From Gemmatimonas phototrophica (GTDB taxonomy: Bacteria > Gemmatimonadota > Gemmatimonadetes > Gemmatimonadales > Gemmatimonadaceae), in the NCBI RefSeq assembly GCF_000695095.2, contig NZ_CP011454.1:4030001-4094000 (forward strand): 64,000 nt of DNA, in the 5' to 3' direction. The notes under the pieces were generated by a model that did not search any database, was not told the DNA's origin, and was given only the letters and a program-made list of their open reading frames with translations. The position numbers were made by a program, and so were the translations under genes. The first letter of the stretch is position 1. The number at the start of each line of letters is the position of its first letter. Below are positions 16,425-24,751 of the stretch, piece after piece.

Positions 16425-18983
16425 TCACCGGCCCAGCCAGTAGCTCGCCTTGATCAGGAACACGTTTTCGGGACGACGGGAGAACACATCACTGTACCCG
16501 CGCGTGACGTCGAAGCGCTCGGCGTTTCCGTCGTAGGCGTCTCGTCCTTGTGCCCACACGAAGAACAGGACGGAGCCGGGGCGGTACTCCCAGCGTACCA
16601 CATTGTTGGTGCGCAACTGCCCAAAACGGAAACCGGCGGGCGTACCGCGTGCGGTATAGGGGCGGAAGCGTTCGTCGCGATCCTCGGCGGCGCCGTTGTC
16701 GATGGCGCGCCAGTCGGTGTACCGTCCGGTGCTCACGAACGGCTGCACATAACTCTCCACACTCAAGGTGGGAGTCACCGTGTAGTTGAGCCGCATGGTG
16801 ACGGAGCTGGTGGATTGGTAGAGACGGGCAAAGGTGTACGCCGGCACGCCGGCATCAACGAAGTTGCCGTACCACTGCTGGTCATCGATGTTGCGGCTGT
16901 AGGAGAGGTTCACGCTGCCGTTGAACTGCGACCCCACTCGCAGCTGCGCGCCGCCACCCACCTGCCAGTTGCTCCCCAGACCATCAAAGCGACGCCCAGC
17001 GAACGCATTGATCTGCGGCGACACGCTGCGACGGCGATCGCCACTTATCCCGGCCCACGTATTGAGGCGTTGCGGCACGAACAGCGCCGGCCCTCCGCGG
17101 GCGTCACGGTCGGAGAACGAACGCACCACGTTGTTCACGCCCACGCCGGCGTTGACACTCCAGAAGCTCTTGAGTTCACCCCAGCCGTTCACATTGCCGC
17201 CGTTCCCCAGCAGCATGCCCGAGGTGTTGGCAAAGCCCCAGCCGTTCAGGTTGAGCTGCCCCTGACGGAAGATGCCAATGGGCTTAACCGGACGAATCCC
17301 CATCCAGGCGGAGGCGCCCATTTCATCGCTGCGGGTCCGGAACCCCACATCGTTGATCTCAAAACCCGGCGCGATATACCAGGTACTGACGTTCATGCGC
17401 GTGATTCCGCCGCCCTGCTTGTTGAGCGACCCCTGCGCCATCCATCCGGACATCGTGGTGCGCGTGCTGTCGTACGATAGATGCTCCGCGTCGCCACGTT
17501 GGTACAGGTGCACCAGCGACCGTTGCGTTGCGGCAATGGCGGCCGCTGTGCCCCCAACGCGAGATCCGGCCAACTGTCCACTCAGCTGCCAGCGATTGCC
17601 GGCAAAGCGGTGTCGGGCATCGAGCCCACCGGTCCACGCAGTATTGCGCAGCACATCGCGCGTCCATTGGTCAGTCTGTCGCGCCGTGTTGGTGAGCATG
17701 AAACCCACGCCGCTGTTGCCGCCGGCCAGATCCTGCTGCAGGCGCACCACAGCATAGTTGGTTTGCGGCTCAATCGTGCGCTGCAGCGTGCCCTGCTCGC
17801 GATTGGTCACCGCATCAATGACCCCGATGGACAGACCGTTCTTGAGACGCCCCGTGACCTTGGCTGCCCCGACGATCTGCGACTGTAGCGGAGAGGCTGC
17901 GTCGCCGTAGCGCCCCCGCAGTTGCGGCGTCCGACCAATACGACGTGAATAGAACAACCCGGTGCAGCTGCCATCGTTGCAGTCGATATCGTAGCGAAAG
18001 ATGCCGCTCCCCTCGAGAAAGAACGGACGCCGTTCGGCGAAGAACTGCTCAAAGGCACTCAAGTTGAGCACGCCGGGATCGGCCTCCACCTGCCCGAAGT
18101 CCGGATTGACTGCCGCATCGAGCGTGACGTTGGACGTGAGCCCCAGTTTGACATCGGCCCCCGCCTGTGCCTTGGCGGCATTGCGTGGCGTACCGTCGCC
18201 ACGCGGACTCGCGCCGTAGCGCCCCACCGTGTACGGCATGATTTCCATGCGGCGTGGCGCGGGCAGCGCACTGAAGCCGGAGGTGGCAGCCCACTGACTC
18301 ACATGCCCGGTGCGCGAACGCCGAAAGAGCGGGTAAGCCGTGCGTTCCCCGGTGCGTGCCACGCGGCGCATGACCAGAATGCCGAAGGTGTTGTCACCGC
18401 GTGGGACATAGCGCAACTGACTGAGCGGCACGCGAAATTCGGCAATCCATCCCAGCGAATCAACGCGTGACGAACCCTCCCAGACCGCGTTCCACCCCCA
18501 GTCTTCCTCACCGTCGTTGAAGACATAGCCATCGGCCATGGTCCCGGCGGCCGAGAGGCGAAACATGTACCCGGTGCGCTTGTCGTTGTAGGAATCGATG
18601 CCGATCACCACGTCATCGGAGAGCGACATGCCGTCACGCCGCTGCAACACCGCCAGAATGCTGTCCGGGCGCGGGTCGTAGTTGCGCACCAGGACGTAGA
18701 GGTTGCGCGTGTCATAGGCAATGCGCGCTTCGGTCCGAAAGGTAGGCTCGCCATCCTCAGTCGGGTCGAACTGCCGAAAGCGCGTAATGGGGTCTACCGT
18801 CTGCCAGATCTCGTCATCATCACGCCCGTCAATTTTTGGCGCGCGCGGCGCAAACACGGGGCCGGGGGCCGCCTTACCAGTGACGACCGACGGCGCACTT
18901 GTGGGATAGCCGTGGGGCTCACCCGTGAGTGACTGCGGCAGCGGCGCAGCGGCGATCTGAAGAAGCAGCGGGACCAGCAACAT
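16425..18983 (-). CDS. DUF5916 protein: CBM9-like domain plus outer-membrane beta-barrel
   Basis: 852 residues. Short N-terminal signal (MLLVPLLLQIAAAPLPQ). Residues ~45-220 form a CBM9-like sandwich (APKIDGRDDDEIWQTVDPIT, RIAYDTRNLYVLVRNYDP, GWIAEFRVPLSQLRY). The remainder contains DFGQVEADPGVLNLSAFEQF, RRPFFLEG and long runs of alternating strands ending in VFLIKASYWLGR, as expected for a DUF5916 barrel. These proteins are common in Gemmatimonadota and Bacteroidota and are assigned to the outer membrane; ligand unknown. Lies 33 bases upstream of the nucleosidase fusion on the same strand, so an operon is possible. The signal is short, and a start upstream cannot be excluded. Confidence 0.83.
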   Translation of the reverse strand: MLLVPLLLQIAAAPLPQSLTGEPHGYPTSAPSVVTGKAAPGPVFAPRAPKIDGRDDDEIWQTVDPITRFRQFDPTEDGEPTFRTEARIAYDTRNLYVLVRNYDPRPDSILAVLQRRDGMSLSDDVVIGIDSYNDKRTGYMFRLSAAGTMADGYVFNDGEEDWGWNAVWEGSSRVDSLGWIAEFRVPLSQLRYVPRGDNTFGILVMRRVARTGERTAYPLFRRSRTGHVSQWAATSGFSALPAPRRMEIMPYTVGRYGASPRGDGTPRNAAKAQAGADVKLGLTSNVTLDAAVNPDFGQVEADPGVLNLSAFEQFFAERRPFFLEGSGIFRYDIDCNDGSCTGLFYSRRIGRTPQLRGRYGDAASPLQSQIVGAAKVTGRLKNGLSIGVIDAVTNREQGTLQRTIEPQTNYAVVRLQQDLAGGNSGVGFMLTNTARQTDQWTRDVLRNTAWTGGLDARHRFAGNRWQLSGQLAGSRVGGTAAAIAATQRSLVHLYQRGDAEHLSYDSTRTTMSGWMAQGSLNKQGGGITRMNVSTWYIAPGFEINDVGFRTRSDEMGASAWMGIRPVKPIGIFRQGQLNLNGWGFANTSGMLLGNGGNVNGWGELKSFWSVNAGVGVNNVVRSFSDRDARGGPALFVPQRLNTWAGISGDRRRSVSPQINAFAGRRFDGLGSNWQVGGGAQLRVGSQFNGSVNLSYSRNIDDQQWYGNFVDAGVPAYTFARLYQSTSSVTMRLNYTVTPTLSVESYVQPFVSTGRYTDWRAIDNGAAEDRDERFRPYTARGTPAGFRFGQLRTNNVVRWEYRPGSVLFFVWAQGRDAYDGNAERFDVTRGYSDVFSRRPENVFLIKASYWLGR

Positions 18984-19099
18984 CGGCGAGCTCGCGAAGA
19001 AAGTGACGAGATGCGAGGGAACGCCGGTTGGACATCAGGTTGTCGGGAATGGTTGGAAGTCGCGGGCGCCGAGTCGAAACGACACGCCGCAACGCGCGC

Positions 19100-19612
19100 T
19101 TACGCCGCCGAAGTATCGATGACGAAGTACGCACAATCGCGTCCACCTCGCGCTGCATCCTGCAGCGTGGTGTGGCTGTAGTGGGCTCCGATTTTCCTGA
19201 GCGCACGTTGCGAGCGGATGTTTTCTGTGCCGACGTGAAACCAGATGCGCTGGGCATACTGGAACGCGTGCTGCAGCATGAGCTGCTTGAGCTCGCCGTT
19301 CACGCTGCCGCCCCAATGGGATCGGGCGAGGAACGTGTAGCCAATGGCCACCTCACGCGCGGCCGGGTTCCATTCGTACCAGCGCGAACTGCCGATCACA
19401 TGTCCCGTGTGCGCATCACTCACCAGCAGAGCGCCCTCACTGGCGAGGGCGCCATCAAAGAAGCGGGTAAAGACGTCACGCTGCCAACGCGTAGACTCCG
19501 GATGTTGCGCCCAGATGAGCGGATCGCTGGCCGTCGCATAGAGCGTCTCGAAATCGTCGGGGCGCAACGGGCGCAGCGCGACGTGGGTGCCGAGGAGGGT
19601 AGGTTGCCACAT
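19100..19612 (-). CDS. GNAT N-acetyltransferase, RimJ/RimL type
   Basis: 170 residues, one Acetyltransf_3 domain: LLGTHVALRPLRPDDFETLY, then VIGSSRWYEWNPAAREVAIG, YTFLARSHWGGSVNGELKQL (the acetyl-CoA pyrophosphate loop is the atypical RSHWGGSVN), VGTENIRSQRALRKIGA (motif B with the usual N-x-R-S-x-x-A-L-x-K-x-G) and a final strand CAYFVIDTSA. It transfers acetyl from acetyl-CoA to an amine, perhaps a protein N terminus or small molecule. Eight bases after the DUF6544 gene and upstream of the DUF5916 gene, all on the minus strand. Confidence 0.88.
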   Translation of the reverse strand: MWQPTLLGTHVALRPLRPDDFETLYATASDPLIWAQHPESTRWQRDVFTRFFDGALASEGALLVSDAHTGHVIGSSRWYEWNPAAREVAIGYTFLARSHWGGSVNGELKQLMLQHAFQYAQRIWFHVGTENIRSQRALRKIGAHYSHTTLQDAARGGRDCAYFVIDTSAA

Positions 19613-19620
19613 GCCCTACC

Positions 19621-20460
19621 CTACGACGTGGCGTGCCCCTCCGCCAGCGCCTTGGCGTGCGGCAACTCCGGCGCCGGCACGTTGTAGCGTACGGAACGGA
19701 TGTGGAACTTGCCGTACGTCCACGCCGGCCTGTCGGTGTAGTGCCACACCGCGTCGCCTTCGCTGGCCAGGCGGGCGACGCCGAACTCGTGATAGGCGCG
19801 CAGCGGCGTGGTCCAGACATCGCCGTCCCCCGGCAACGCGTGACGATCATCTGACGAGAAGTCGATCAGATCCCCGTCGTCGTTGAAGCGGAGGCTCGCC
19901 GAGACCACTCGCGCACCATTGTGGAACGTCACCCGCGCTTCGTGGGCATTGATGGGATGCCATACGAACCGTTCATCGATCAGTACGGCCGGCGCCAGAA
20001 CGCAGAAATCGTTGAGCACCGTGACGGTTTCGGCGCGGGCAAACGCATCCCCGTCCGCATCAACCAGGTGCAGCAGACTCAGGAGCCGGATATGCATACT
20101 GGCCCCTTCGTCGGAATAGCTGTGCAGTCCGCTTACCGGCAACCCATGCATGGTGGTCCGCAGCAGGAACAGTCGCGCGGGGTGGTCCACGAAGCTCACC
20201 TGCAGCACCGGCGTGTGCATCCATGGCTGCCCGGGTCCGCGACTCAGCTCGGCGTCCATCTCCACCACGAAGTTGTGCACCCGGGGGCGCCCCACGACTC
20301 CGGCGCGTCGGAGGTATCGGGCCACCGGGGCCGGCAAATGGGCCAAATCACGTTCGGTGACCGGGACAACGTGGGGGAGTGGCTGGTGTTGCGCCTCCGC
20401 GTCCACTGCGCGGTCGAACTGGGTGGTGACGGGGGTGAGATCGGGGAGCAGACGAGGCAT
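19621..20460 (-). CDS. DUF6544-family protein
   Basis: 279 residues, no signal peptide. The diagnostic stretch is HLPAPVARYLRRAGVVGRPR near residue 40, followed by beta-rich sequence (VVEMDAELSRGPGQPW, GLPVSGLHSYSDEGASM, IRLLSLLHLVDADG, LNDFCVLAPAVLIDE, DDRHALPGDGDVWTTPL, YGKFHIRSVRYNVP). The family has no established function; it is sometimes called hydroxylase-like without proof. The gene starts on ATG at 20460, about 80 bases downstream of the Rrf2 remnant, and is followed by the GNAT gene with an eight-base gap. Confidence 0.7.
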   Translation of the reverse strand: MPRLLPDLTPVTTQFDRAVDAEAQHQPLPHVVPVTERDLAHLPAPVARYLRRAGVVGRPRVHNFVVEMDAELSRGPGQPWMHTPVLQVSFVDHPARLFLLRTTMHGLPVSGLHSYSDEGASMHIRLLSLLHLVDADGDAFARAETVTVLNDFCVLAPAVLIDERFVWHPINAHEARVTFHNGARVVSASLRFNDDGDLIDFSSDDRHALPGDGDVWTTPLRAYHEFGVARLASEGDAVWHYTDRPAWTYGKFHIRSVRYNVPAPELPHAKALAEGHATS

Positions 20461-20543
20461 GGTGATTCCTGCGAAGCGGTGAGGGGTTACCTCACGCTAG
20501 GGCGTGTTTCATGCCACGATATCAGGTCGTCCCCGACAGGGCG

Positions 20544-20825
20544 TCAGCGTCGTTGCGCCCGCCATACCTTGGCGGCCACTTCGGCCACCGTGGTCTGCAT
20601 CAACGATTCCCGCATCGCCGCCTCCGCCATCTGCAATGGCGAATACAGGGCCAGAAACATCTCGCGACCAATGGGACAGGCCGCATTGCCGGTATGCATG
20701 GGCAGCGCGGGCAGGTCGTCGTACACCGCCTGGTACACCTCGCCGAGGGTGACCTCGGTGAGACGGCGCTGAAGGCAGGTCCCACCATGAATACCCGCTG
20801 GCCCCGGTGTGAACGACGACCGCAC
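20544..20825 (-). pseudogene. Rrf2-family regulator remnant lacking its DNA-binding domain
   Basis: 93 residues from a GTG. The sequence GPAGIHGGTCLQRRLTEVTL followed by GEVYQAVYDDLPALPM and NAACPIGREMFLALYSPLQM corresponds to the second half of Rrf2-family regulators (the G-x-G-G-x-x-L wing, the I-T-L-x-x-V helix and the C-P-V/I-G-R motif). The frame is open only to about 20885 upstream and encodes no winged-helix N terminus; that place is occupied by the 3-prime end of the ankyrin gene, 24 bases away. Rrf2 proteins are normally 130-165 residues. I interpret it as a truncated relic, possibly still translated; a short bona fide protein is the alternative. Confidence 0.55.
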
Positions 20826-20848
20826 TGGCAGCGCTCCCGGGCGCCCGG

Positions 20849-22525
20849 TCAGGGAGCAAAAGCCGCCATACGCTGCGCCATCAGATCAGCGGCCTCATCC
20901 AGGCCCCGCCGGCGTGCCGCCTGCTCCGCCGTCTGCCCGGCGGCGTTCTTCGTGGCCGGATTGGCACCGTGGAACAGCAGCACCGTGGCGACCGCAGCGG
21001 CGTCATGTTCGTCGTCGGGCAGGCAGAACAGCGGCGTGGGTTGGTCCACCGTGGGGATCTGGTGGTTGGCCAGCGCCGGCGACTCCTGCAGCACCTCCTG
21101 CAGCCGCGCCAGCCGCGCAGTGCGTGCCAGCGCACGCACGTCGCGAGTGAGCGGAGCCAGGCGTTCGGCTACGGCATGTCGCCCGAGCACGCACGCCCAG
21201 CTCATGGGCGTCCCCTGCCACTTGCGCTCACGCACGTCCACCTCAGCGCCGGCGCCCAGCAGGACGTCCACCACGGCGAGCGAGCCAGCGTGGGCGGCCT
21301 GATGCAGCGCTGTGGCCCCTTCGAAATCGGTGGCGTTGACCGCGGCCCCCAACTCGAGCGCCAACGACACCGCAGTGGCGTTGCCCTTGCTGGCCGCTGC
21401 GTGCAGTACGGCAGGGCTGCGCAGCGCCGACGGCTGCGTGGCCACGAGTGCACGCACGGCGGCCTCCTCGCCCGCCATCAGCGCCGCCATGAGCGCCCGC
21501 TCGCCCTGCAGTGGCTCCACCGTGGCGCCATGCGCTTCCAGCAGCGCGGCCATGGCCGTGTTGCCAGCCAGGCGCGCCATGGTGTGCACCCGATGCCCCG
21601 AATACGAGTGCACGGTGTTCGCACTGGCGCCGTGCTGCAGCAGCCACTGCGCGCGCAGCAGATGCCCGCTGCTGACAGCATTCCCGAGCAGGTAGTTGAG
21701 GGTACCGACCTTGATCTTGCCGCCCAGGGCCGGCCCATCCACCCGCGACCAGACGGCCATGCGCGTCGACGGGTCGCACTGCTCCCAAAGCAGCGCCGTC
21801 CACGTGACGTCATCATTCACGATGGACGTGTTGTACAGGGCCTGCGTATCAAACGGATCGGCGCCGCGCTCGAGCAGCAGTGCCGTAAGCGCAGCGGCCT
21901 GCGGATGCGTGGGTTTGACCCCTTCCCCCTGTCCAATCACGCCGGTCACCGCCGTAAACGGATTCCCCCAACCGTCGTCGAAGCGGGCGTTGGGGTCCGC
22001 TCCGGCATCAAGCAGTAGCTGCGCGATGGCCACGGCCTGTTCCGCGTCCAGCCGACCATAGGCCACGTGCAGCAAAGCGGTCCAGCCGCGCGCCGGGTCC
22101 GTGGCGTGAGCAAGCGCCGCGTCGTTCGCGAGCAGTCGGCGCACCTCGTCTACCTCACCACACGCCGCGGCCACAAACAGATTGTCGCGCCGCACCGCGG
22201 GGTACCGGGCCACGATGCGCCGCGCGAGCGCGGCATCGCCATCCCAACCGTGACGCAACAGGACGGCTACCCGTTCCGCGTGCGACTGGCGGTCGAGCGC
22301 CAGGGCGTCAAGCGCCACGAGCAGCGCCTTCCAATCCGCCATCCCATACTCGCGGGCGAGGGCCTGCTGCACATCGCGGAGGGTGGGGGCGGCCGGGGCG
22401 GTAGGCCACACGGCCATCAGACGGGCGCGGGCATCGGGTTCGGCACGACGGAGTGCCGCCAACCAGCGCTTGGCGTCCTGTTTGAGGACGTCCACGGAGC
22501 TCTTCGGCGAGAGCGATCGGGTCAT
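20849..22525 (-). CDS. Ankyrin-repeat protein
   Basis: 558 residues. An N-terminal helical region (SSVDVLKQDAKRWLAALRR, DVQQALAREYGMADWKALL) resembles the short helical domain that often precedes bacterial ankyrin repeats. Many ankyrin units follow: GWTALLHVAYGRLD, DAGADPNARFDDGWGNP, LLERGADPFDTQA, LELGAAVNATDFEGATAL, HQAAHAGSLAVVDVLLGAGA, LFHGANPATKNAAGQTAEQA. No signal peptide. The repeats imply protein binding; partner unknown. The ATG at 22525 is preceded by a purine-rich GGAAGGAAGG that can serve as ribosome binding site, which decides against the longer frame. Divergent from the next plus-strand gene. Confidence 0.85.
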   Translation of the reverse strand: MTRSLSPKSSVDVLKQDAKRWLAALRRAEPDARARLMAVWPTAPAAPTLRDVQQALAREYGMADWKALLVALDALALDRQSHAERVAVLLRHGWDGDAALARRIVARYPAVRRDNLFVAAACGEVDEVRRLLANDAALAHATDPARGWTALLHVAYGRLDAEQAVAIAQLLLDAGADPNARFDDGWGNPFTAVTGVIGQGEGVKPTHPQAAALTALLLERGADPFDTQALYNTSIVNDDVTWTALLWEQCDPSTRMAVWSRVDGPALGGKIKVGTLNYLLGNAVSSGHLLRAQWLLQHGASANTVHSYSGHRVHTMARLAGNTAMAALLEAHGATVEPLQGERALMAALMAGEEAAVRALVATQPSALRSPAVLHAAASKGNATAVSLALELGAAVNATDFEGATALHQAAHAGSLAVVDVLLGAGAEVDVRERKWQGTPMSWACVLGRHAVAERLAPLTRDVRALARTARLARLQEVLQESPALANHQIPTVDQPTPLFCLPDDEHDAAAVATVLLFHGANPATKNAAGQTAEQAARRRGLDEAADLMAQRMAAFAP

Positions 22526-22799
22526 GGTACACCTTCCTTCCGTTACGGCCAGCGTCCGCTTACGAATGGCCAGGAAGAAGGGCTCGTAAGGACTGCAACA
22601 GCGCTGGGTGGGAGCTGGCTCCCTTGCCGCGGACAGGAGGCGCCCCAGTGGCGCGCTGATCCAAAACTGTCGCGCCGGGCGGTGATGTGTCAACTCGACG
22701 CCAGCTCAGGAGGCCGGTACGCCAGTTGACGTATGGCCACGACATCCTGTGCCATGCATTCTCAAGTCAGATCCCCTCCCCCTCTGCCTCCGGTGCTGC

Positions 22800-23363
22800 A
22801 TGCGTGTTCCTTCCGTCATCCTGTTGCTGGGCGGTCTGTCGCTCCTGCCGGCCCAAACGCTTTCGGCCTCCTGCCCGCGCACCGGGGGCGAAAAGACCCG
22901 TCGCGTCGTGGCGTCGCTGGCGTTCTATCCGGCGGCCCCGTTCATCTACTTCCGCGGACAACGCGCGGTGCCCATGCCTGTGGCAGGCACGAGCGTGCGG
23001 GTGAGCCACGAGGTAGAGGGAAAGGTGCACTTCGCCGAGGGGCTGTTCGTGTCCGCCGCCGATTCGGTGCTGCGCATTGCGACAGCGACCGGAGACACCG
23101 CCACCTTTCCCTATCAGACGGCGCGGTGCCTGCAGGTGCGCCGCCAGAGCGGCGCCCTCGGGGCCGCCTTCGGGCTGGCCACCGGGTTTCTGATTGGTAC
23201 CGTGGGGGGTACGGCCATCGGAATGGTCGCCGCCGGCAGCGAGCCCTCGGCACCGATCGGCGGCATGTTTCTCGGGGCCGCCGCCGGCATCGTTTTGGGG
23301 CCCATTGTGGGCTACCGGAAGGGCGCGACCGTCTGGGATGTGGCATGGGAGCGCAAGCGATAG
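22800..23363 (+). CDS. Secreted or membrane hypothetical protein with glycine-rich helices
   Basis: 187 residues, not recognised. A signal peptide (MRVPSVILLLGGLSLLPAQTLSA) is followed by a beta-rich segment (VAGTSVRVSHEVEGKVHF, DSVLRIATATGDTATFPY) and then two glycine-rich hydrophobic stretches, GALGAAFGLATGFLIGTVGG and GGMFLGAAAGIVLGPIVGY, resembling glycine-zipper membrane segments. Architecture suggests an envelope protein. The ATG at 22800 is chosen because it opens the signal peptide. The next gene begins about 110 bases downstream. Confidence 0.65.
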   Translation: MRVPSVILLLGGLSLLPAQTLSASCPRTGGEKTRRVVASLAFYPAAPFIYFRGQRAVPMPVAGTSVRVSHEVEGKVHFAEGLFVSAADSVLRIATATGDTATFPYQTARCLQVRRQSGALGAAFGLATGFLIGTVGGTAIGMVAAGSEPSAPIGGMFLGAAAGIVLGPIVGYRKGATVWDVAWERKR

Positions 23364-23476
23364 CGCGTGCCGAAACACACTGCCCTCGGCAGCCTGTCAC
23401 CTCTCGTGACCTATTCGTGATGGACAGCGCACGCACGACGCGCAGATTACCCGCACACCCCTACCGGAGACCAGAA

Positions 23477-23833
23477 TTGGACACCAAGGACATTGCCAAT
23501 CAGCTCGTCGCTCTGTGCCGCGAAGGACGCAACATCGAAGCGATCGAGACGCTGTACGCGGATGATGTGATCAGTCTCGAAGTGATGGAACCCATGCGCG
23601 AAGTTCACGGACGGGAAGGGGTGCTTGGCAAGGCGCATTGGTGGCAAGGCGCCCACGAGGTGCACGGCGCCAGTGTAGACGGCCCGTGGCCGAACGGCGA
23701 TCAGTTCATTGTGCGCTTCCAGTTCGACATTACCCAGAAGGAAACAGGGAAGCGGGTGCAGATGGACGAGGTCGGGCTCTACACCGTGCGCGACGGCAAG
23801 ATCACGGAAGAAAAGTTCTTCTACGCCACATGA
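23477..23833 (+). CDS. SnoaL/NTF2-like protein, TTG start
   Basis: 118 residues. One NTF2-like domain: DTKDIANQLVALCREGRNIE, AIETLYADDVISLEVMEP, GREGVLGKAHWWQGAHEVHG, DQFIVRFQFDITQKETGKR, VQMDEVGLYTVRDGKI. The open frame extends upstream to an ATG at 23420, but a TTG at 23477 has a GGAGA about eight bases before it and begins exactly where family members begin, so I prefer it. Its stop overlaps the start of the metallo-beta-lactamase gene (ATGA at 23830), so the two are translationally coupled. Ligand unknown. Confidence 0.75.
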   Translation: MDTKDIANQLVALCREGRNIEAIETLYADDVISLEVMEPMREVHGREGVLGKAHWWQGAHEVHGASVDGPWPNGDQFIVRFQFDITQKETGKRVQMDEVGLYTVRDGKITEEKFFYAT

Positions 23834-24684
23834 GCATGCCGCGCCTTCTCTCACACACCACCGCGATCATTCCCGCGATTGCCACGGTGTGGCTCGCTGC
23901 GCTGTCCACGGCAACTGTGGTCCACGCGCAACCGGCAACTACGGCGCCCGCCGTGTCCCTCTCCCGTCTTGAGTGCGGCACCAATGCCGCGCCCACCGAT
24001 GTGGGGCTGCGCTTTTCCGACACGTACGCCTACAACGGGCTCAAGGTGCAGCTGGTGTACAGCTGCTACGTCATACGCCACGGCGACGACGTGCTCATCT
24101 GGGACACGGGGTTTGCCAAAGGCAACGCCCCGACGGCCCCCAAGGCGAGCATTCCAGAGCTGTTGCCGCAGCTCGGTGTCACGCCGGCGCAGATCAAGTT
24201 CGTGGGGCTCAGCCACTCACATGGCGACCACATTGGCCAGACGAGCCTCTTTCCTCAGGCCACGCTGCTCGTGGGCAAAGGCGACTGGGAAGTACTCTCC
24301 GACGCCAAGCTGACGCCCAACCAATCGTCCATTGCGCCCTGGCTCACCGGGGGCAGCAAGGTGGAACCGCTGACTGGCGATCGTGACGTATTCGGCGACG
24401 GCTCGGTCGTCATTCTGAACATGCCGGGGCACACGCCTGGCCACCGCAGCTTGCTCGTGCGCCTGAAAGAGACCGGCAACGTGCTGCTCACCGGTGACCT
24501 CGCGCACTTCCACGAGAACTACAACAACAACGGCGTGCCGAGCTTCAATACCGATCGCGCGGCCACGCTCGCGTCGCTCGATCGCTTCAAGCAGATCGCC
24601 CGGAACCTCAAGGCGACGGTCATCATCCAGCACGACCAGCGCGACATAGCCAAGCTGCCGGCGTTCCCGGCTTCAGCGAAGTAG
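23830..24684 (+). CDS. Exported MBL-fold metallohydrolase, AHL-lactonase-like
   Basis: 284 residues with a signal peptide ending near VVHAQP. The dinuclear zinc motif HSHGDHIG (H-x-H-x-D-H) is intact, followed by the second-shell histidine in MPGHTPGHRSLLV, the bridging Asp in TGDLAHF and the last His in IIQHDQRD. The layout, including the early DTGFAKGN strand-loop, resembles N-acyl-homoserine-lactonase-family proteins, but those are usually cytoplasmic, so another periplasmic ester or lactone is equally possible. The ATG at 23830 overlaps the NTF2-like stop. A strong bidirectional hairpin follows at 24695. Confidence 0.85.
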   Translation: MSMPRLLSHTTAIIPAIATVWLAALSTATVVHAQPATTAPAVSLSRLECGTNAAPTDVGLRFSDTYAYNGLKVQLVYSCYVIRHGDDVLIWDTGFAKGNAPTAPKASIPELLPQLGVTPAQIKFVGLSHSHGDHIGQTSLFPQATLLVGKGDWEVLSDAKLTPNQSSIAPWLTGGSKVEPLTGDRDVFGDGSVVILNMPGHTPGHRSLLVRLKETGNVLLTGDLAHFHENYNNNGVPSFNTDRAATLASLDRFKQIARNLKATVIIQHDQRDIAKLPAFPASAK

Positions 24685-24694
24685 CTGCGTCAAT

Positions 24695-24739
24695 GCAAAA
24701 CGGCCGGCACCGCGAAACTTCGCGGGCCGGCCGTTTTGC
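24695..24739. terminator. Strong bidirectional intrinsic terminator
   Basis: Perfect 14-base inverted repeat GCAAAACGGCCGGC/GCCGGCCGTTTTGC with a 17-base interior that itself contains a CGCGAA/TTCGCG mini-hairpin. The A-tract on the left and T-tract on the right let it work in both directions, between the convergent metallohydrolase and ettA genes. It is the clearest terminator in the window. Confidence 0.85.
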
Positions 24740-24751
24740 GTGGCACGTACG

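Noticed and set aside
23420-23476. ATG at 23420 as the start of the NTF2-like gene
   Set aside because: It adds 19 Arg/Pro-rich residues without family similarity; the TTG at 23477 has a good ribosome binding site and begins where the domain begins.
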